NCBI GenBank assembly: GCA_903838675.1
Contig: CAILZI010000060.1
Coordinates: 1-64,000 of the forward strand
From: an uncultured Verrucomicrobiota bacterium
Lineage (GTDB): Bacteria > Verrucomicrobiota > Verrucomicrobiia > Verrucomicrobiales > Verrucomicrobiaceae
DNA length: 64,000 bases
Reading direction: 5' to 3'
Shown one piece after another: positions 1 through 9,162 of the stretch (positions are counted from its first letter, which is position 1; each line of letters opens with the position of its first letter). A program made the position numbers and the translations under genes. Below the pieces are notes generated by a model. That model searched no databases, was not told the origin of the DNA, and saw nothing but the letters and a program-made list of their open reading frames with translations.

Positions 1-1
1 A

Positions 2-379
2 CTCGTCAAGGGGGCCATGAAAAACCAGGAGATGGAGGACCGGCACATCGAAGACGGCCTGCGGGTCAAGAGGCTGCCCGCCACATACACAGTCCAGGTG
101 CCAGCGCGTACGCTGGAGTCTATTTTGGATGAACAGCCTGATCTGCCGCAGATTGATCTGCTATCTCTGGATGTGGAGGGTTACGAACTGGAGGTGCTGC
201 AGGGCATGAATCTTGCCCGGTACAAGCCACGCTACATTTTGGTGGAAGCACGCTTTTTCGACGCCATTAATGAGTTCTTGAGCACGGAGTACGAGATGGT
301 CGCCAAGATGAGCCACCACGACTTTCTCTATCATCTCAAATCTGATGTGAGCTCTTTGAAAAAGCCATCGAGCGATTGA
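2..379 (+). CDS. FkbM-family methyltransferase, C-terminal part
   Basis: The frame is open to the first bases of the window, so the true start lies upstream and only about 125 C-terminal codons are seen. The segment LLSLDVEGYELEVLQG (17-379 reading) matches the conserved D-x-E-G-x-E core of FkbM methyltransferases. Known members are SAM-dependent enzymes that O-methylate sugar hydroxyls in antibiotics and surface glycans. The position beside a run of glycosyltransferases fits glycan decoration (inference). Its 3' end overlaps the 3' end of the convergent glycosyltransferase gene by 44 bases, so both C-termini are encoded by the same DNA. Confidence 0.8.
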   Translation, partial: LVKGAMKNQEMEDRHIEDGLRVKRLPATYTVQVPARTLESILDEQPDLPQIDLLSLDVEGYELEVLQGMNLARYKPRYILVEARFFDAINEFLSTEYEMVAKMSHHDFLYHLKSDVSSLKKPSSD

Positions 380-1250
380 TTGGCGGGAGATGATTGTTCA
401 AATAACTGCGTACTTTTCGGGAAAGGTAAAAATCAGAGATTCGGTTGAAATTGCGCATGTATCGCTTGCTAGCCCCCTTGTAATGAAGCGCGAGGGCTCG
501 GACATAGCTGCCGTCAGAAAGACGGTTTAGGTAGGGGATTAGCTTGTCATCTTCGATTCGCCATTGCACGCGCTTCAATTTTTTAGGCCCGGGCCATGTC
601 GCAAAACCGTGGTCCATCGACATGGTCTGCTCAACAATCGCGTCCTCCCACTGAGTTTGTTGATTCACCACATCAAGGTGCTGCTGAGAATAATAATCCA
701 GACCAGCCATGTCACAGAAGAAACGCCGCGCCTCCTTCCAGTTCGACTGAGACCACTGATGAAAGTAGTCGGTCTTAAAAAGCGTAAGCAAGGTGGTGAT
801 CAGGCTGGAAATCCCTTCACGGTGAAAAAGCGCAAGATGCGGATTTCCCTCAGGGCCGAAATAACACTGGGCTTTTTCAGGAAGAAGTCGTTGCATCAAC
901 TCCTCGGCCGATTCAAAAATCATGCAGTCGCTGTCGAGGTGCAGCGTCACCTCCGAGCCATTGATGCGGACCGCTTCATGCAGATAAAACCACCTCGCAA
1001 AACAGAAGCGCTCAAATGCCTCCGGATTCCCTGACGTATGGCGGTAGGTGGCCTGAAAGGCATCATGATCTCCCTGTGGCAGAGAGTTGAACGATATCAG
1101 GCTTACACCGAGACGTTTGAATTTGGAGTGTGATGCGTCGCCAACAAGAAAGATGCGCGTCTTAGGATTAAAGACACGCGTGTTCTCAATCGAGCAAAGA
1201 AGGTAATGTGGAATTTTTCCTCGATGAATATAATAAATGTCGGGCGTCAT
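336..1250 (-). CDS. putative GT-A-type glycosyltransferase with DSD motif
   Basis: A 304-residue protein without signal peptide. LHLDSDCMIF places an acidic D-S-D at residues 106-108 after a hydrophobic strand, as in the DxD metal/nucleotide-sugar site of GT-A enzymes. The N-terminus (YYIHRGKIPHYLLCSI) resembles the start of a nucleotide-sugar domain, but I cannot assign a CAZy family. It is the last gene of the minus-strand glycan run: its ATG overlaps the stop of the upstream glycosyltransferase by 4 bases, implying translational coupling. Acceptor and donor are unknown. The tail overlaps the convergent FkbM gene. Confidence 0.65.
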   Translation of the reverse strand: MTPDIYYIHRGKIPHYLLCSIENTRVFNPKTRIFLVGDASHSKFKRLGVSLISFNSLPQGDHDAFQATYRHTSGNPEAFERFCFARWFYLHEAVRINGSEVTLHLDSDCMIFESAEELMQRLLPEKAQCYFGPEGNPHLALFHREGISSLITTLLTLFKTDYFHQWSQSNWKEARRFFCDMAGLDYYSQQHLDVVNQQTQWEDAIVEQTMSMDHGFATWPGPKKLKRVQWRIEDDKLIPYLNRLSDGSYVRALALHYKGASKRYMRNFNRISDFYLSRKVRSYLNNHLPPINRSMAFSKSSHQI

Positions 1251-2191
1251 AGTTCATATACTTTTAGTCCGCGCAGCCGGGCCAGTTCATAATTCAGACG
1301 TTTGCGAATATTATCCCATCTGCTGCGTGAGGAATTAGTGAAAAACTTACAGATTTGTGCGTCGATTGCCGTTGATGATGAGAGGCTTTGCGGCAAAGCC
1401 CAGGTGGTGCTGTTGGGAGTGTCCACGTGTTCAAAAAGGCGGCGTGCGGGATCACTCGTCGTACAATTTTCTCCCGAGCCATCCAGTCCAATGTTTGTCG
1501 TCAGACGAGTGCAGGGGCAGAGGTGAAGCATTTCAAGTTTCAACGTCCACAATGCCACGATCCGGTCCCAGGTGAGCTTGCGGCGACCCATTCGATGTTG
1601 GCGGTGGGCCCATGCGAAATCCGTACCGATATCAGGAGGAATTTCCCAGTAATGCTCATACGGCCAGCAGTTGCCGCGAATTAATGGCAGCAGGGTGTTC
1701 CACCTGTCTGCCCAGGTAGCCCAGCCCCAACAAAAAAAGCGACGCGACAAGAAGGCCGATTCGTTCTGTTGTAAATTGCAGGGATGGTAGCCGCTGATTG
1801 AAAAAATCTCTTTTCGTTCCCGCAGCAAGGGCTCGAAGTGGAAGATAAATTCGGCGAATCCCTTTTCGGGAATGACGTCTTCTTCGAGCACTAGTGTGAA
1901 TGGATTCCGGCTCAAAACTGAAGTGATGCTTTGTATGATGTTTTCATTCAAGCCCAGATTACTTTCGCGTATATTTATATGAACATCCGTGCGGTCCTTG
2001 GCATGCTCCCGCGCAACTTCTTGGGTGGCCTGGCAATCGGCGGAGTCCGCCGGTCCCCGCGCACCATCACAAAATATATGAATTTGAGAGGCTGGGAATT
2101 GGCGCAGCGAATCGAGCAGGAAGCGCAATTTTTCTGCGCGTTTGTAAGCAATGATAGTTACAACAAGCCCGGGACAAGCAGTGGTGGTCAT
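1247..2191 (-). CDS. GT2/GT13-like glycosyltransferase
   Basis: About 314 residues. An ATG at 2191 is preferred over a TTG three codons upstream because the conserved strand (LVVTIIAYKRAEKLRFLL) follows directly. This is the opening nucleotide-sugar strand of GT-A enzymes. LVLEEDVIP (E-E-D near residues 103-105) is the metal-site equivalent, similar to the E-D-D of GnT-I-like enzymes. FCWGWATWADRWN in the middle resembles a motif frequent in bacterial sugar transferases of polysaccharide clusters. It shares a 4-base stop/start overlap with the next gene. A 177-base gap separates it from the upstream GT-B gene, so a separate promoter there is possible. Substrate unknown. Confidence 0.7.
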   Translation of the reverse strand: MTTTACPGLVVTIIAYKRAEKLRFLLDSLRQFPASQIHIFCDGARGPADSADCQATQEVAREHAKDRTDVHINIRESNLGLNENIIQSITSVLSRNPFTLVLEEDVIPEKGFAEFIFHFEPLLRERKEIFSISGYHPCNLQQNESAFLSRRFFCWGWATWADRWNTLLPLIRGNCWPYEHYWEIPPDIGTDFAWAHRQHRMGRRKLTWDRIVALWTLKLEMLHLCPCTRLTTNIGLDGSGENCTTSDPARRLFEHVDTPNSTTWALPQSLSSSTAIDAQICKFFTNSSRSRWDNIRKRLNYELARLRGLKVYEL

Positions 2192-2368
2192 GGTTGGCAA
2201 AGCCGTTCAAATATTTGAGCCTTTAGCCGGAAAGCCCCGAGGACTAAAAGGTTTGTTTGATGCCAACATGGACCGTGTGATGGTGCTTTGTACGGTGTCA
2301 TATGAGCTCATTGAAAAAACTTCATGAGGCAACGATCTCGGGGGGATGTTGAGAGGGCCGATCATGGC

Positions 2369-3598
2369 TCAAAATGTTGCTTTGCGAATAATTTGTTGAT
2401 ACAGCTCGCAATGAAGGTCCACATGATGATCAGGATTAAAATTCTGCTGGGCCAGTTCCCGGGCATTGCTGCCAAGTTCATGCAGCCGGGAGGGTTTTTT
2501 AACACACTCTGCAATAATCATGGCAAGAGATTCATGGTCCTGGCTCGGAAACAGCAGACCATTGTGTTCGTGTGTGACTCGTTCTGGAATTCCTCCAACT
2601 TTGCTGGCCAGAGGAGGAGTGCCGACAGCCATGGATTCAATGACAGTCAGCGGGCCTGTGTCCGCTTTTGTCGGGCAAACAAATACATCCACAGACGCGT
2701 AGAGCGATGCAAGCTTCTCCACATCCTCCACATGGCCAACGCTGCGGACCACCAAATCACGAATCGGATGCTGTGGGTTTGATTCATGCCCCCATATCAG
2801 CAGGCCCACGGATCGGCAGTCAATGAGCGAAAGTGCACGCCATAAAACATCCATTCCTTTGCGACTGTTGTTCCAGGTCGAGCCAACACCTATCCAGAGC
2901 TTGCCAGGATCGAGGTTCCAATGGATCCTGGCCGCCGTACGATCCTGCGGGAGGAAAAACGTGCGATTGACCACATGGGGGATAAACTTGCATGGAATAT
3001 GGTGGCGCGCGGAGTAATGCCGTGCCACACGCTGCACATAGAGTGAGGGTGCTACTAATGTTACATTTCGCCTGCTTGAGAAAAAGATGTCGCGCTTTTG
3101 CAGCAGTGTTTTGCGTGACCAAGGCCCGATTTCATGGCGATTAAGGCGGCTGTCTTCTCGTTCACTCCATGAGAATGCCACTGCTCGCAGAGGCCAGAAA
3201 TCATGAAGCGTCCAAACGATCGGAATGTCAGCGGGCAGCTTTAACAAGGTGGATTGATTGATGTCCGCCGAGTGAATGTTGTGAATGTGAAGCAGGTCGG
3301 GTTTTTCTCGGGACACTGCTTCAATCAAAGCGCGCTCATTACGCTTGTTGCGCATCAGCGATGCAATCCGTTTGGAGATGTTTTTGATGATTCGCTCAAA
3401 TTTCGGGCGCTTTGAACCTTGTGAGAGACTTCTTTCCAGTACAGCCGGATGAAAAAAATCTTTAACAGGAGGGGAGAAATGCCAGCGATGCACTTCGAAA
3501 TCACCTCTTTGCGCGAGATCGTTGGCCAGCAGATTTGGCTCCATGGCTGCACCGCCCTGAAGGTGGTCTGAAAGTAAAACGATGACTGGCTTTTTCAT
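2369..3598 (-). CDS. glycosyltransferase family 4 (GT-B)
   Basis: A 409-residue retaining GT-B enzyme. The N-terminal Rossmann half begins IVLLSDHLQGGAAMEPNLLA. An internal LLHIHNIHSADIN and IVWTLHDFWPL (around residues 95-135) match the acceptor-half H-D-x-W signature seen in many GT4 proteins. The C-terminal half has PLTVIESMAVGTPPLAS (about 317-333), the E-x7-type nucleotide-sugar motif, followed by GGIPERV and NGLLF. It is coupled by a 4-base overlap to the preceding GT4 gene. Role: addition of a sugar to a surface polysaccharide or LPS at the cytoplasmic face (inferred from context). Linkage specificity cannot be read from sequence. Confidence 0.85.
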   Translation of the reverse strand: MKKPVIVLLSDHLQGGAAMEPNLLANDLAQRGDFEVHRWHFSPPVKDFFHPAVLERSLSQGSKRPKFERIIKNISKRIASLMRNKRNERALIEAVSREKPDLLHIHNIHSADINQSTLLKLPADIPIVWTLHDFWPLRAVAFSWSEREDSRLNRHEIGPWSRKTLLQKRDIFFSSRRNVTLVAPSLYVQRVARHYSARHHIPCKFIPHVVNRTFFLPQDRTAARIHWNLDPGKLWIGVGSTWNNSRKGMDVLWRALSLIDCRSVGLLIWGHESNPQHPIRDLVVRSVGHVEDVEKLASLYASVDVFVCPTKADTGPLTVIESMAVGTPPLASKVGGIPERVTHEHNGLLFPSQDHESLAMIIAECVKKPSRLHELGSNARELAQQNFNPDHHVDLHCELYQQIIRKATF

Positions 3599-4569
3599 GC
3601 ACCAAGAAGGTGGTTTCTCAACAAAGGAAAAATGTGGGTTGTGCTGTAATGCCTGTCAAAGGTCGATCTTGCTTGAAGTCCAAGTTCTTTTCTCTTGTCG
3701 CTGTGGCAAATAATCTCCGTGAGTTGTGCATGCCACTCGTCTGGAGTTTTGGCAAACAGCAGGCAGCCGCTGTTTCCAGGCAATTCCAACGCCCCGGCCT
3801 GCGGTGTCGAGATTGTAGGAATGCCGGCCGCCATGTATTGCAGTGCCTTGATGGGGGATTTGCCTTGTGAGAAGGCATCTGTCGGCAGGGGCAGGAGTCC
3901 AATATGAAATGATTTTACGGCATCAGGCTCGCCACCTTGCCGCCAAGGCAGGTGGATGAACGGGGTGGTTGTTTTGAACGCGGGTTGGCTGCCGCAAAAA
4001 ACCGCCAGTTCCACCTGTGGGTGTTCGCTCATGATTTGCGCAAGCACCGGTTCCAGGGCTTCGAGGTAGCGCAAATTGACAGGGGCGCCCGACCACCCCA
4101 ATCGGATTCGACCGCTTTCAGCGCGTTCGGAAGGCGGCCAGTCTTCCGCTTTCAATGCCATTGGGAGCACCCGTGTATTTCCTCCCAGCACATTCAGGTG
4201 ACTGGCGATATATTGGTTTGCGACGAGAGACAAATCAGCCGCACGCACTATGCTTTGCAGTCTGCGGTTTGTCCGCCAGCGCGTCCACCAGCTGTGTTTC
4301 CTTCCATGGGGGTGCCAGGTGGCATCATCAATGTCAAACAGCAGTCTTTTGGATTGGCTTTTGAGATTTCGCACCTGCCTGCATGAAAATAACTTTTTTT
4401 GCACCAGCACTGCATCATAGCCAGCAATCTCCGCTGGACGGGGCATTTTTCCAGGAGCCAGAACATCACATTCGATTCCATCTTTTCTCAACATGTCCAG
4501 GTACTGGAGCACCCGATAATGTGTGCTGGCGCAAGCAGCATCACCAAAGGGTAGAACTAGTAGCTTCAT
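3595..4569 (-). CDS. GT4-like glycosyltransferase, short form
   Basis: A 324-residue GT-B-like protein. MKLLVLPFGDAACASTHYRV at the N-terminus, LLFDIDDATWH (about residues 94-104) and a C-terminal PIKALQYMAAGIPTIST with a following G-A-L-E-L resemble the nucleotide-sugar half of GT4 enzymes in polysaccharide clusters. At 324 residues it is shorter than its GT4 neighbour. It is coupled at both ends: 4-base overlap with the GT9 gene upstream and with the GT4 gene downstream, making a tight three-gene GT9-GT4-GT4 block. Function in glycan assembly is inferred from family and context. Confidence 0.75.
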   Translation of the reverse strand: MKLLVLPFGDAACASTHYRVLQYLDMLRKDGIECDVLAPGKMPRPAEIAGYDAVLVQKKLFSCRQVRNLKSQSKRLLFDIDDATWHPHGRKHSWWTRWRTNRRLQSIVRAADLSLVANQYIASHLNVLGGNTRVLPMALKAEDWPPSERAESGRIRLGWSGAPVNLRYLEALEPVLAQIMSEHPQVELAVFCGSQPAFKTTTPFIHLPWRQGGEPDAVKSFHIGLLPLPTDAFSQGKSPIKALQYMAAGIPTISTPQAGALELPGNSGCLLFAKTPDEWHAQLTEIICHSDKRKELGLQARSTFDRHYSTTHIFPLLRNHLLGA

Positions 4570-5558
4570 GAATTGAGTGAATGATGGGTGAGCAATGCCG
4601 CGGTGGCAGTCAGGACTTCATGGAGCGTGCTGACATCATCTGAGCCAAACTTAATGAGCTGATGTTGGGTTTTCCATGGCGACCAGTTTCGAGAGTCCGA
4701 ATCAGGGCCGAAGAGCGCCACAGTAGGGCAGCCCGTAGCTGCTGCAAGGTGCATGGCCGCAGTGTCCACTCCCACAAACAGCTTGGCATGGTAGAGCAGC
4801 CATGCTAGATGGCTCCACTGAATTTTGCCCTCAGTACTGATGCATCCCGGTCCTATGGCGCGGACCAATTGCTGACCTAATGCGACTTCCTCTGGGTCAG
4901 GGCCTACGCTGACAATAATTTGATGATTTTGCGAAATCAGGGTCCTTCCCAAAGTCGCCCAGTGGTCGTCACTCCAGCGCTTTCGCCGCCAGCGTGTGCC
5001 CGGATGGAAAATGACCAGAGGCTTATCCGGGGAAAGTTCGATTGGGGGCGCTATGGCGTGACTTTTTTCAAAAATCAGCGGACCCGGCTCTCTCTGGGGG
5101 AGATCAATGAAGTCCTTGATGTTCAAAAAATCGGCCTCAGCACGATGGATGATTGACCAGTCGCTTTGACCAAGGTGGGTCATGAGGAGTTTCCATGGCC
5201 AGCCGATTCGATACACGTGCGTGTTGGCACAGCGCATTTTTGCGCCGCTAAATCCGACAATGGTGCGTCCGCGGTCATTGTTGCCCAGTTCAATGGCCAG
5301 ATCATATTTTTCACAACGGATTGCCGCCAGCAGTTGCAGGTCTTTCCAGATAATTCCACCGGATCGTTTGCTCTTCTCTGGAGAAGCAGTTGTGTAAATT
5401 TTGTTTATGCTGGGGCAGCCGTTCAGAATGCTTTCTGTTCCTGCACGCACAATGACGTCGATCTGTGCATCGGGATAGGCCTCTTTCACAGCCTTGACGG
5501 CGGGAGTCATCAACAGGGCGTCTCCGATGTGGCGGAGTTTTACGAGGAGTAAGCGCAT
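4566..5558 (-). CDS. glycosyltransferase family 9 (heptosyltransferase-like)
   Basis: A 330-residue ADP-heptose:LPS heptosyltransferase-like protein. MRLLLVKLRHIGDALLMTPA is the hallmark N-terminus of GT9. IFHPGTRWRRKRW and the C-terminal FVGVDTAAMHLAAATG with PTVALFGP form the nucleotide-sugar site. Family members transfer heptose or related sugars onto the LPS inner core from the cytosol. This supports an LPS-type surface glycan as the product of the cluster, together with lpxB elsewhere in the window. The gene starts 53 bases after the GT61 gene and overlaps the next GT4 gene by 4 bases. Whether the sugar is heptose is not shown. Confidence 0.85.
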   Translation of the reverse strand: MRLLLVKLRHIGDALLMTPAVKAVKEAYPDAQIDVIVRAGTESILNGCPSINKIYTTASPEKSKRSGGIIWKDLQLLAAIRCEKYDLAIELGNNDRGRTIVGFSGAKMRCANTHVYRIGWPWKLLMTHLGQSDWSIIHRAEADFLNIKDFIDLPQREPGPLIFEKSHAIAPPIELSPDKPLVIFHPGTRWRRKRWSDDHWATLGRTLISQNHQIIVSVGPDPEEVALGQQLVRAIGPGCISTEGKIQWSHLAWLLYHAKLFVGVDTAAMHLAAATGCPTVALFGPDSDSRNWSPWKTQHQLIKFGSDDVSTLHEVLTATAALLTHHSLNS

Positions 5559-5611
5559 TAAGAAAGTGGTGGGGGAATATGCTCGATGTTTTGTACACCC
5601 GGCGGTGGCCG

Positions 5612-6721
5612 CTACTGAACGAGCTTTTTCACATTCTCAAGCATCTGCTGGAGTTCGTGCCTTGGAAAGGTGAAGGAACCGTCTTTCGTCCGTGATGATT
5701 TAGAGTATAACGAGATCGCCTGATTGCCGCAGATGTTGGCCACATTGCGGAATGCATCCCCCCAGGGATCTGGGCCGTTGCCTCCATCTAAATTGATGAA
5801 AATAGAATTTCTCGCGAAAAGCGAAATGGCAAGAGCCTGACCTAGCGGCGCGATGATTACAGGGGCTTGAGAAACCAGGGAGATCTGTTCGTCCAATGGC
5901 GTTTTGGATAGTTCGAGCACTCGAATGTTGCCAAACACTTTTTCAGCTTCAGCGATGGCTGCGGGCTCATCGAGCAAATATCGGTTTGGGGCATCTTTCC
6001 TCGATAAAAACAGCGATGGTCCGGTTTTGGCATGAGGACGATGAATGTATTCGTTTATGTCTCGGTATTCTTGAGGGCGGGAGAGGCATTCATTCTCGCT
6101 TCTCAGTTGAGGAATATAAAAGAGATCATCGCATCGAGTTGTACCGTCTCCACATTCAATAATCTGGCCGGATTCGCCTCCGGTTTTCAAAAGGTAGCGG
6201 GACTGCCATTTTTGATGACCTTTGGCGACCAGAATTTTAAAATGAGGATTCAATTCCTTCATTTTTTTATGGGCAGCCAGCCACCGTGGCATATGCTGAA
6301 ACAGAAAATGGCCATGGTTTTCGTGATCCCTGCCTGAAAGGTGAAACAGTGGCATGGCGAGCCTGTTCGCTCCGATATAAATAGGCGGGCGCACCTTTTT
6401 CAGAGGCAGTGAGACAAGGCTGGGGCAAACACGCAGCCACTTTCCATCAGGCGTGAAAATGTTGGCCTGATCGCCAACGATCGTCGCATTTTGTATGCGG
6501 TGCAGGTTGACCGCCGGCCATCGTATCAATTTGGATGTTGAAGTTTGGTTGTAATAACGCTCTTCCAATGCGCATGGGATTTCCTCCGAGCCTGTTTCGA
6601 TCAGCGGTATGATTGTGACGTTGGTTGAATTTCTCGGGGAAGATTCGACTTTGGGGTAATACTGAACTGTTGACCGTAGATTCGCATAAAGATCATGTAT
6701 GCGGCGGCGGAAGGATTTCAT
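5612..6721 (-). CDS. glycosyltransferase family 61 (DUF563)
   Basis: A 369-residue protein of the DUF563/GT61 type. Support: NHGHFLFQHMPRWLA in the first half, LFLSRKDAPNRYLLDE (about residues 220-235), and APVIIAPLGQALAISLFA followed by FINLDGG near the C-terminus, the typical order of this family. GT61 members include eukaryotic xylosyl/GlcNAc transferases and many bacterial proteins in capsule or LPS clusters. It is the promoter-proximal gene of the minus-strand glycan run, preceded by about 560 bases without a recognisable gene, so the operon promoter probably lies there. No signal peptide or membrane segment is visible. Confidence 0.8.
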   Translation of the reverse strand: MKSFRRRIHDLYANLRSTVQYYPKVESSPRNSTNVTIIPLIETGSEEIPCALEERYYNQTSTSKLIRWPAVNLHRIQNATIVGDQANIFTPDGKWLRVCPSLVSLPLKKVRPPIYIGANRLAMPLFHLSGRDHENHGHFLFQHMPRWLAAHKKMKELNPHFKILVAKGHQKWQSRYLLKTGGESGQIIECGDGTTRCDDLFYIPQLRSENECLSRPQEYRDINEYIHRPHAKTGPSLFLSRKDAPNRYLLDEPAAIAEAEKVFGNIRVLELSKTPLDEQISLVSQAPVIIAPLGQALAISLFARNSIFINLDGGNGPDPWGDAFRNVANICGNQAISLYSKSSRTKDGSFTFPRHELQQMLENVKKLVQ

Positions 6722-7280
6722 GGAATGGATTGAGTGGCATCAATTGAGGTGGTTTTCACTCCCCTTTTGGACAAGGGCTAAAAGTTGAATTGATGCGGCT
6801 GGGGCCCAAATGCTATGTATGGTTATTACGGTGAATGATGAAATTAGGGTGCTACAAAGCAGACAATCAATGCGCTGCAACCAAATTAGCGCATCTTTAA
6901 AACTCGGTTCTTTGAACCTTAAATTGTTTCCAGGCTGAAGGCCATATCAATGTCAGCGCGCCGCTCCTTTCGCTCCACAAACTGCTCGAATTTTCCCGAT
7001 TAGTCGTCACCGCGATGATGAGCAGGCCTGGCAACCACGCCAGAAAATGCACGCAAGCCTTGGGTCCCGCTAATGACGGCCTGGCGAGACGACATTGTAC
7101 CGAGCCTGCGACAATGGGGATGAGTGTTCCCACGAAGTTTGCATCCCTTGAACTGTTTCCCAGCATGCTTTTTGCCGAACATGCTCCAAGGCAGACCGCA
7201 GTCTAGACCAGCTCTTTATTTAAAATGAGCTAACAGATTGCGGATTGTTCATCAGCGTATTAAATTCCCCGTTCCGCTTC
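6722..7280. other. intergenic region without recognisable gene
   Basis: About 560 bases between the divergent GT61 gene and the next plus-strand gene. Short frames occur on both strands (for example 6897-7166 minus, 7015-7206 plus), but none matches a family I know and none has a convincing start. The DNA may hold the promoters of both flanking genes. It could also be a decayed mobile element, as is common at glycan-cluster borders, but I see no terminal repeats or transposase motif to support that. Confidence 0.5.
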
Positions 7281-8090
7281 ATGCCATCAAATCTCAACAC
7301 GCAGAATGCCGCCACTGTCATCTCATCCTGTGACGCCTATTCGGATTTATGGCCTGTTTTCTTCCACTTTTTCTTCAAGCACTGGGAAGCCTCTCCATAT
7401 CCAGTTTATCTCATTTCGAACCATCGCAGTTTCAAGGATCCCAGGGTCGTCACAATTCCAGTTGGGGAGGATAAAAGCTGGTCAGACAACCTCATTATTG
7501 CCTTAAAATCTATCAAAGAGGATAACCTCTTTGTATGGCTTGATGATTTTTTAGTGGATCGCGATATTCAAAGCTCCACGATGGACACGTGCATTGAGCA
7601 ATTGGATCAGGTTGGCGGCAAATATCTGGCGCTCGATCAGCATGGTGATTTGGGGGCGCCGATGGAAAATACCTGGCTCCGTCAGATCGAGAAAGGCAAT
7701 CTTCGAGCCGGACTCAATTTGTCATTGTGGAAGCGAACGTTTTTGAACCAGGTTTTGGAGCCTGGTTGTTCAATCTGGGCTGCTGAGAGCCGTTTGCGAA
7801 AGCTCAACATCGAAGGCGAGTCTGGGCTGTACTACATGAAAAACGAAACCCCCAAAATCGTGTCTTATGTTGAGGCGGTTAAGGGGCAATTTTGGAAACC
7901 GTCAGCGATTGAGTATCTCCGTGAGCAAGGCGTCAAAGTGAATTTGAAAAGGCGGCCATTCCCCCCTCAGGGCAATGATTTCTTGTCCAAGTTTTTCAGA
8001 AGTTGCTACAAGCGCAGGTTGAAAGCTCAGTCCGCAAAGGAGACGCGAGCGGCATTGGAAGGAAAGGGGCTTTCAGTACTTCCTCTTTAG
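7281..8090 (+). CDS. putative glycan-cluster protein, glycosyltransferase-like
   Basis: About 269 residues from an ATG at 7281; a TTG 36 bases upstream is less likely. Not assigned to a named family. A strand-helix start (AATVISSCDAYSDLWPVFF), YPVYLISNH, and LFVWLDDFLVDRDI (near residues 88-100) give the alternation and acidic W-L-D-D-F expected of a small nucleotide-sugar transferase. Proteins with this look occur in LPS and capsule clusters. There is no signal peptide. It is divergent from the GT run and followed after 56 bases by an unrelated methyltransferase. The glycosyltransferase role is inference from pattern and context only. Confidence 0.5.
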   Translation: MPSNLNTQNAATVISSCDAYSDLWPVFFHFFFKHWEASPYPVYLISNHRSFKDPRVVTIPVGEDKSWSDNLIIALKSIKEDNLFVWLDDFLVDRDIQSSTMDTCIEQLDQVGGKYLALDQHGDLGAPMENTWLRQIEKGNLRAGLNLSLWKRTFLNQVLEPGCSIWAAESRLRKLNIEGESGLYYMKNETPKIVSYVEAVKGQFWKPSAIEYLREQGVKVNLKRRPFPPQGNDFLSKFFRSCYKRRLKAQSAKETRAALEGKGLSVLPL

Positions 8091-8146
8091 GTCATGCCTA
8101 AATCGGATCCCAGACAAATTGACAACCTTTGAGCAATAGCATCGTC

Positions 8147-8980
8147 ATGGAAGGTGAAGCAGAAAATCAATTGTTTGCGCTCCTCGACAGCGGCGGCGGG
8201 CGTGTGCTCGAAAAGCTCGGTCCTGTGGTGACTTCGCGTGCATCTCATGCTGCCTGGTGGCGGCGCAAACTGCCAGGAGCAGAATGGCGCAAGGCTGTGG
8301 AACTGAAGCGCGAGGTGAAAGAGCCGTTGAAGCTGCGCATCGGCACGTTGCGTTTTCTTCTTTCTTCTCAGGGCGGCGTGCGTGGGCTGGCTCCCGAACT
8401 GCAGGAGTTGTGGGGGCGTGTAGGAGCGCAGTGTGCTGCATTTGCAGATCTGCAGCGTCGTCCGGCTCGCATGCTGCATCTCTTTGGCGGGGCGGGTGGT
8501 TTCACTCTCACCGCCGCACAGGCCGGTGCCGCAGTGGCCCATGTGGATGTTTCGGCAGATGCGATCAAACGCGCGCGTGAGCATGCCTCGCTCAACACGC
8601 TGGCCAATCGGGACATCCGCTGGGTCGTGGACGATCCGGTGAAATTCGTCCAGCGTGAGCGCACACAGACCACCCGCTACGATTTGATCGTGATCGATCC
8701 GCACACTCCCAAGGATGTGAAGCGTGGCGGATTTGAACTGGAACGTGATCTCGGTGCATTGCTTGGCGCGGTCAGCGGTTTGTTGTCTGACAAACCCATC
8801 GGCGTCTTGCTGTGCTGCCGTCAGGGGGCGGTCTCGCCCACCACCTTGCAGCATCTTATGCGGCAGGAATTCAACGTTTTTGGCGGTGCTGTTGAGGGGG
8901 GGGAGATTTTGCTCAAGGGGGCGGAAGGGGTGCTTGCGGTTCCCAGCGGAGTTTTTGCCAGTTGGTGCAAAGCCTCCTGA
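8147..8980 (+). CDS. class I SAM-dependent methyltransferase, RlmI/RlmK-like
   Basis: About 277 residues from the ATG at 8147; the longer TTG reading adds only six residues. MLHLFGGAGGFTLTAAQAGA is motif I of the Rossmann methyltransferase fold. HVDVSADAIKRAREHASLN is motif II with an acidic ribose contact, and YDLIVIDPHTPKD resembles the motif IV D-P-P region. The pattern resembles the C-terminal catalytic half of 23S rRNA m5C methyltransferases of the RlmI/RlmK group, but the N-terminal PUA domain is absent or unrecognisable. The RNA target is therefore uncertain. It stands alone between the glycan region and a prepilin gene. Confidence 0.7.
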   Translation: MEGEAENQLFALLDSGGGRVLEKLGPVVTSRASHAAWWRRKLPGAEWRKAVELKREVKEPLKLRIGTLRFLLSSQGGVRGLAPELQELWGRVGAQCAAFADLQRRPARMLHLFGGAGGFTLTAAQAGAAVAHVDVSADAIKRAREHASLNTLANRDIRWVVDDPVKFVQRERTQTTRYDLIVIDPHTPKDVKRGGFELERDLGALLGAVSGLLSDKPIGVLLCCRQGAVSPTTLQHLMRQEFNVFGGAVEGGEILLKGAEGVLAVPSGVFASWCKAS

Positions 8981-9162
8981 AGGCAGACCGTGCGCCATTT
9001 TTCCTGATCATCTGGCCTGCTTGACACCGGCGCAGGTGAGATAGTCAGCATGATCTGACCGTTTTTGAATATTCACTCAGTGGACGTCTGCGGAAACGAG
9101 GGGAGCTTTGTCGGTGGAAAGGGCAGGGATGCAAAATCCCCAACCACCCATTCCCCACGCCG

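Noticed and set aside
6897..7206. Short frames on both strands as a possible transposase remnant
   Set aside because: No DDE or helix-turn-helix pattern, no terminal repeats, and translations did not resemble a known transposase.
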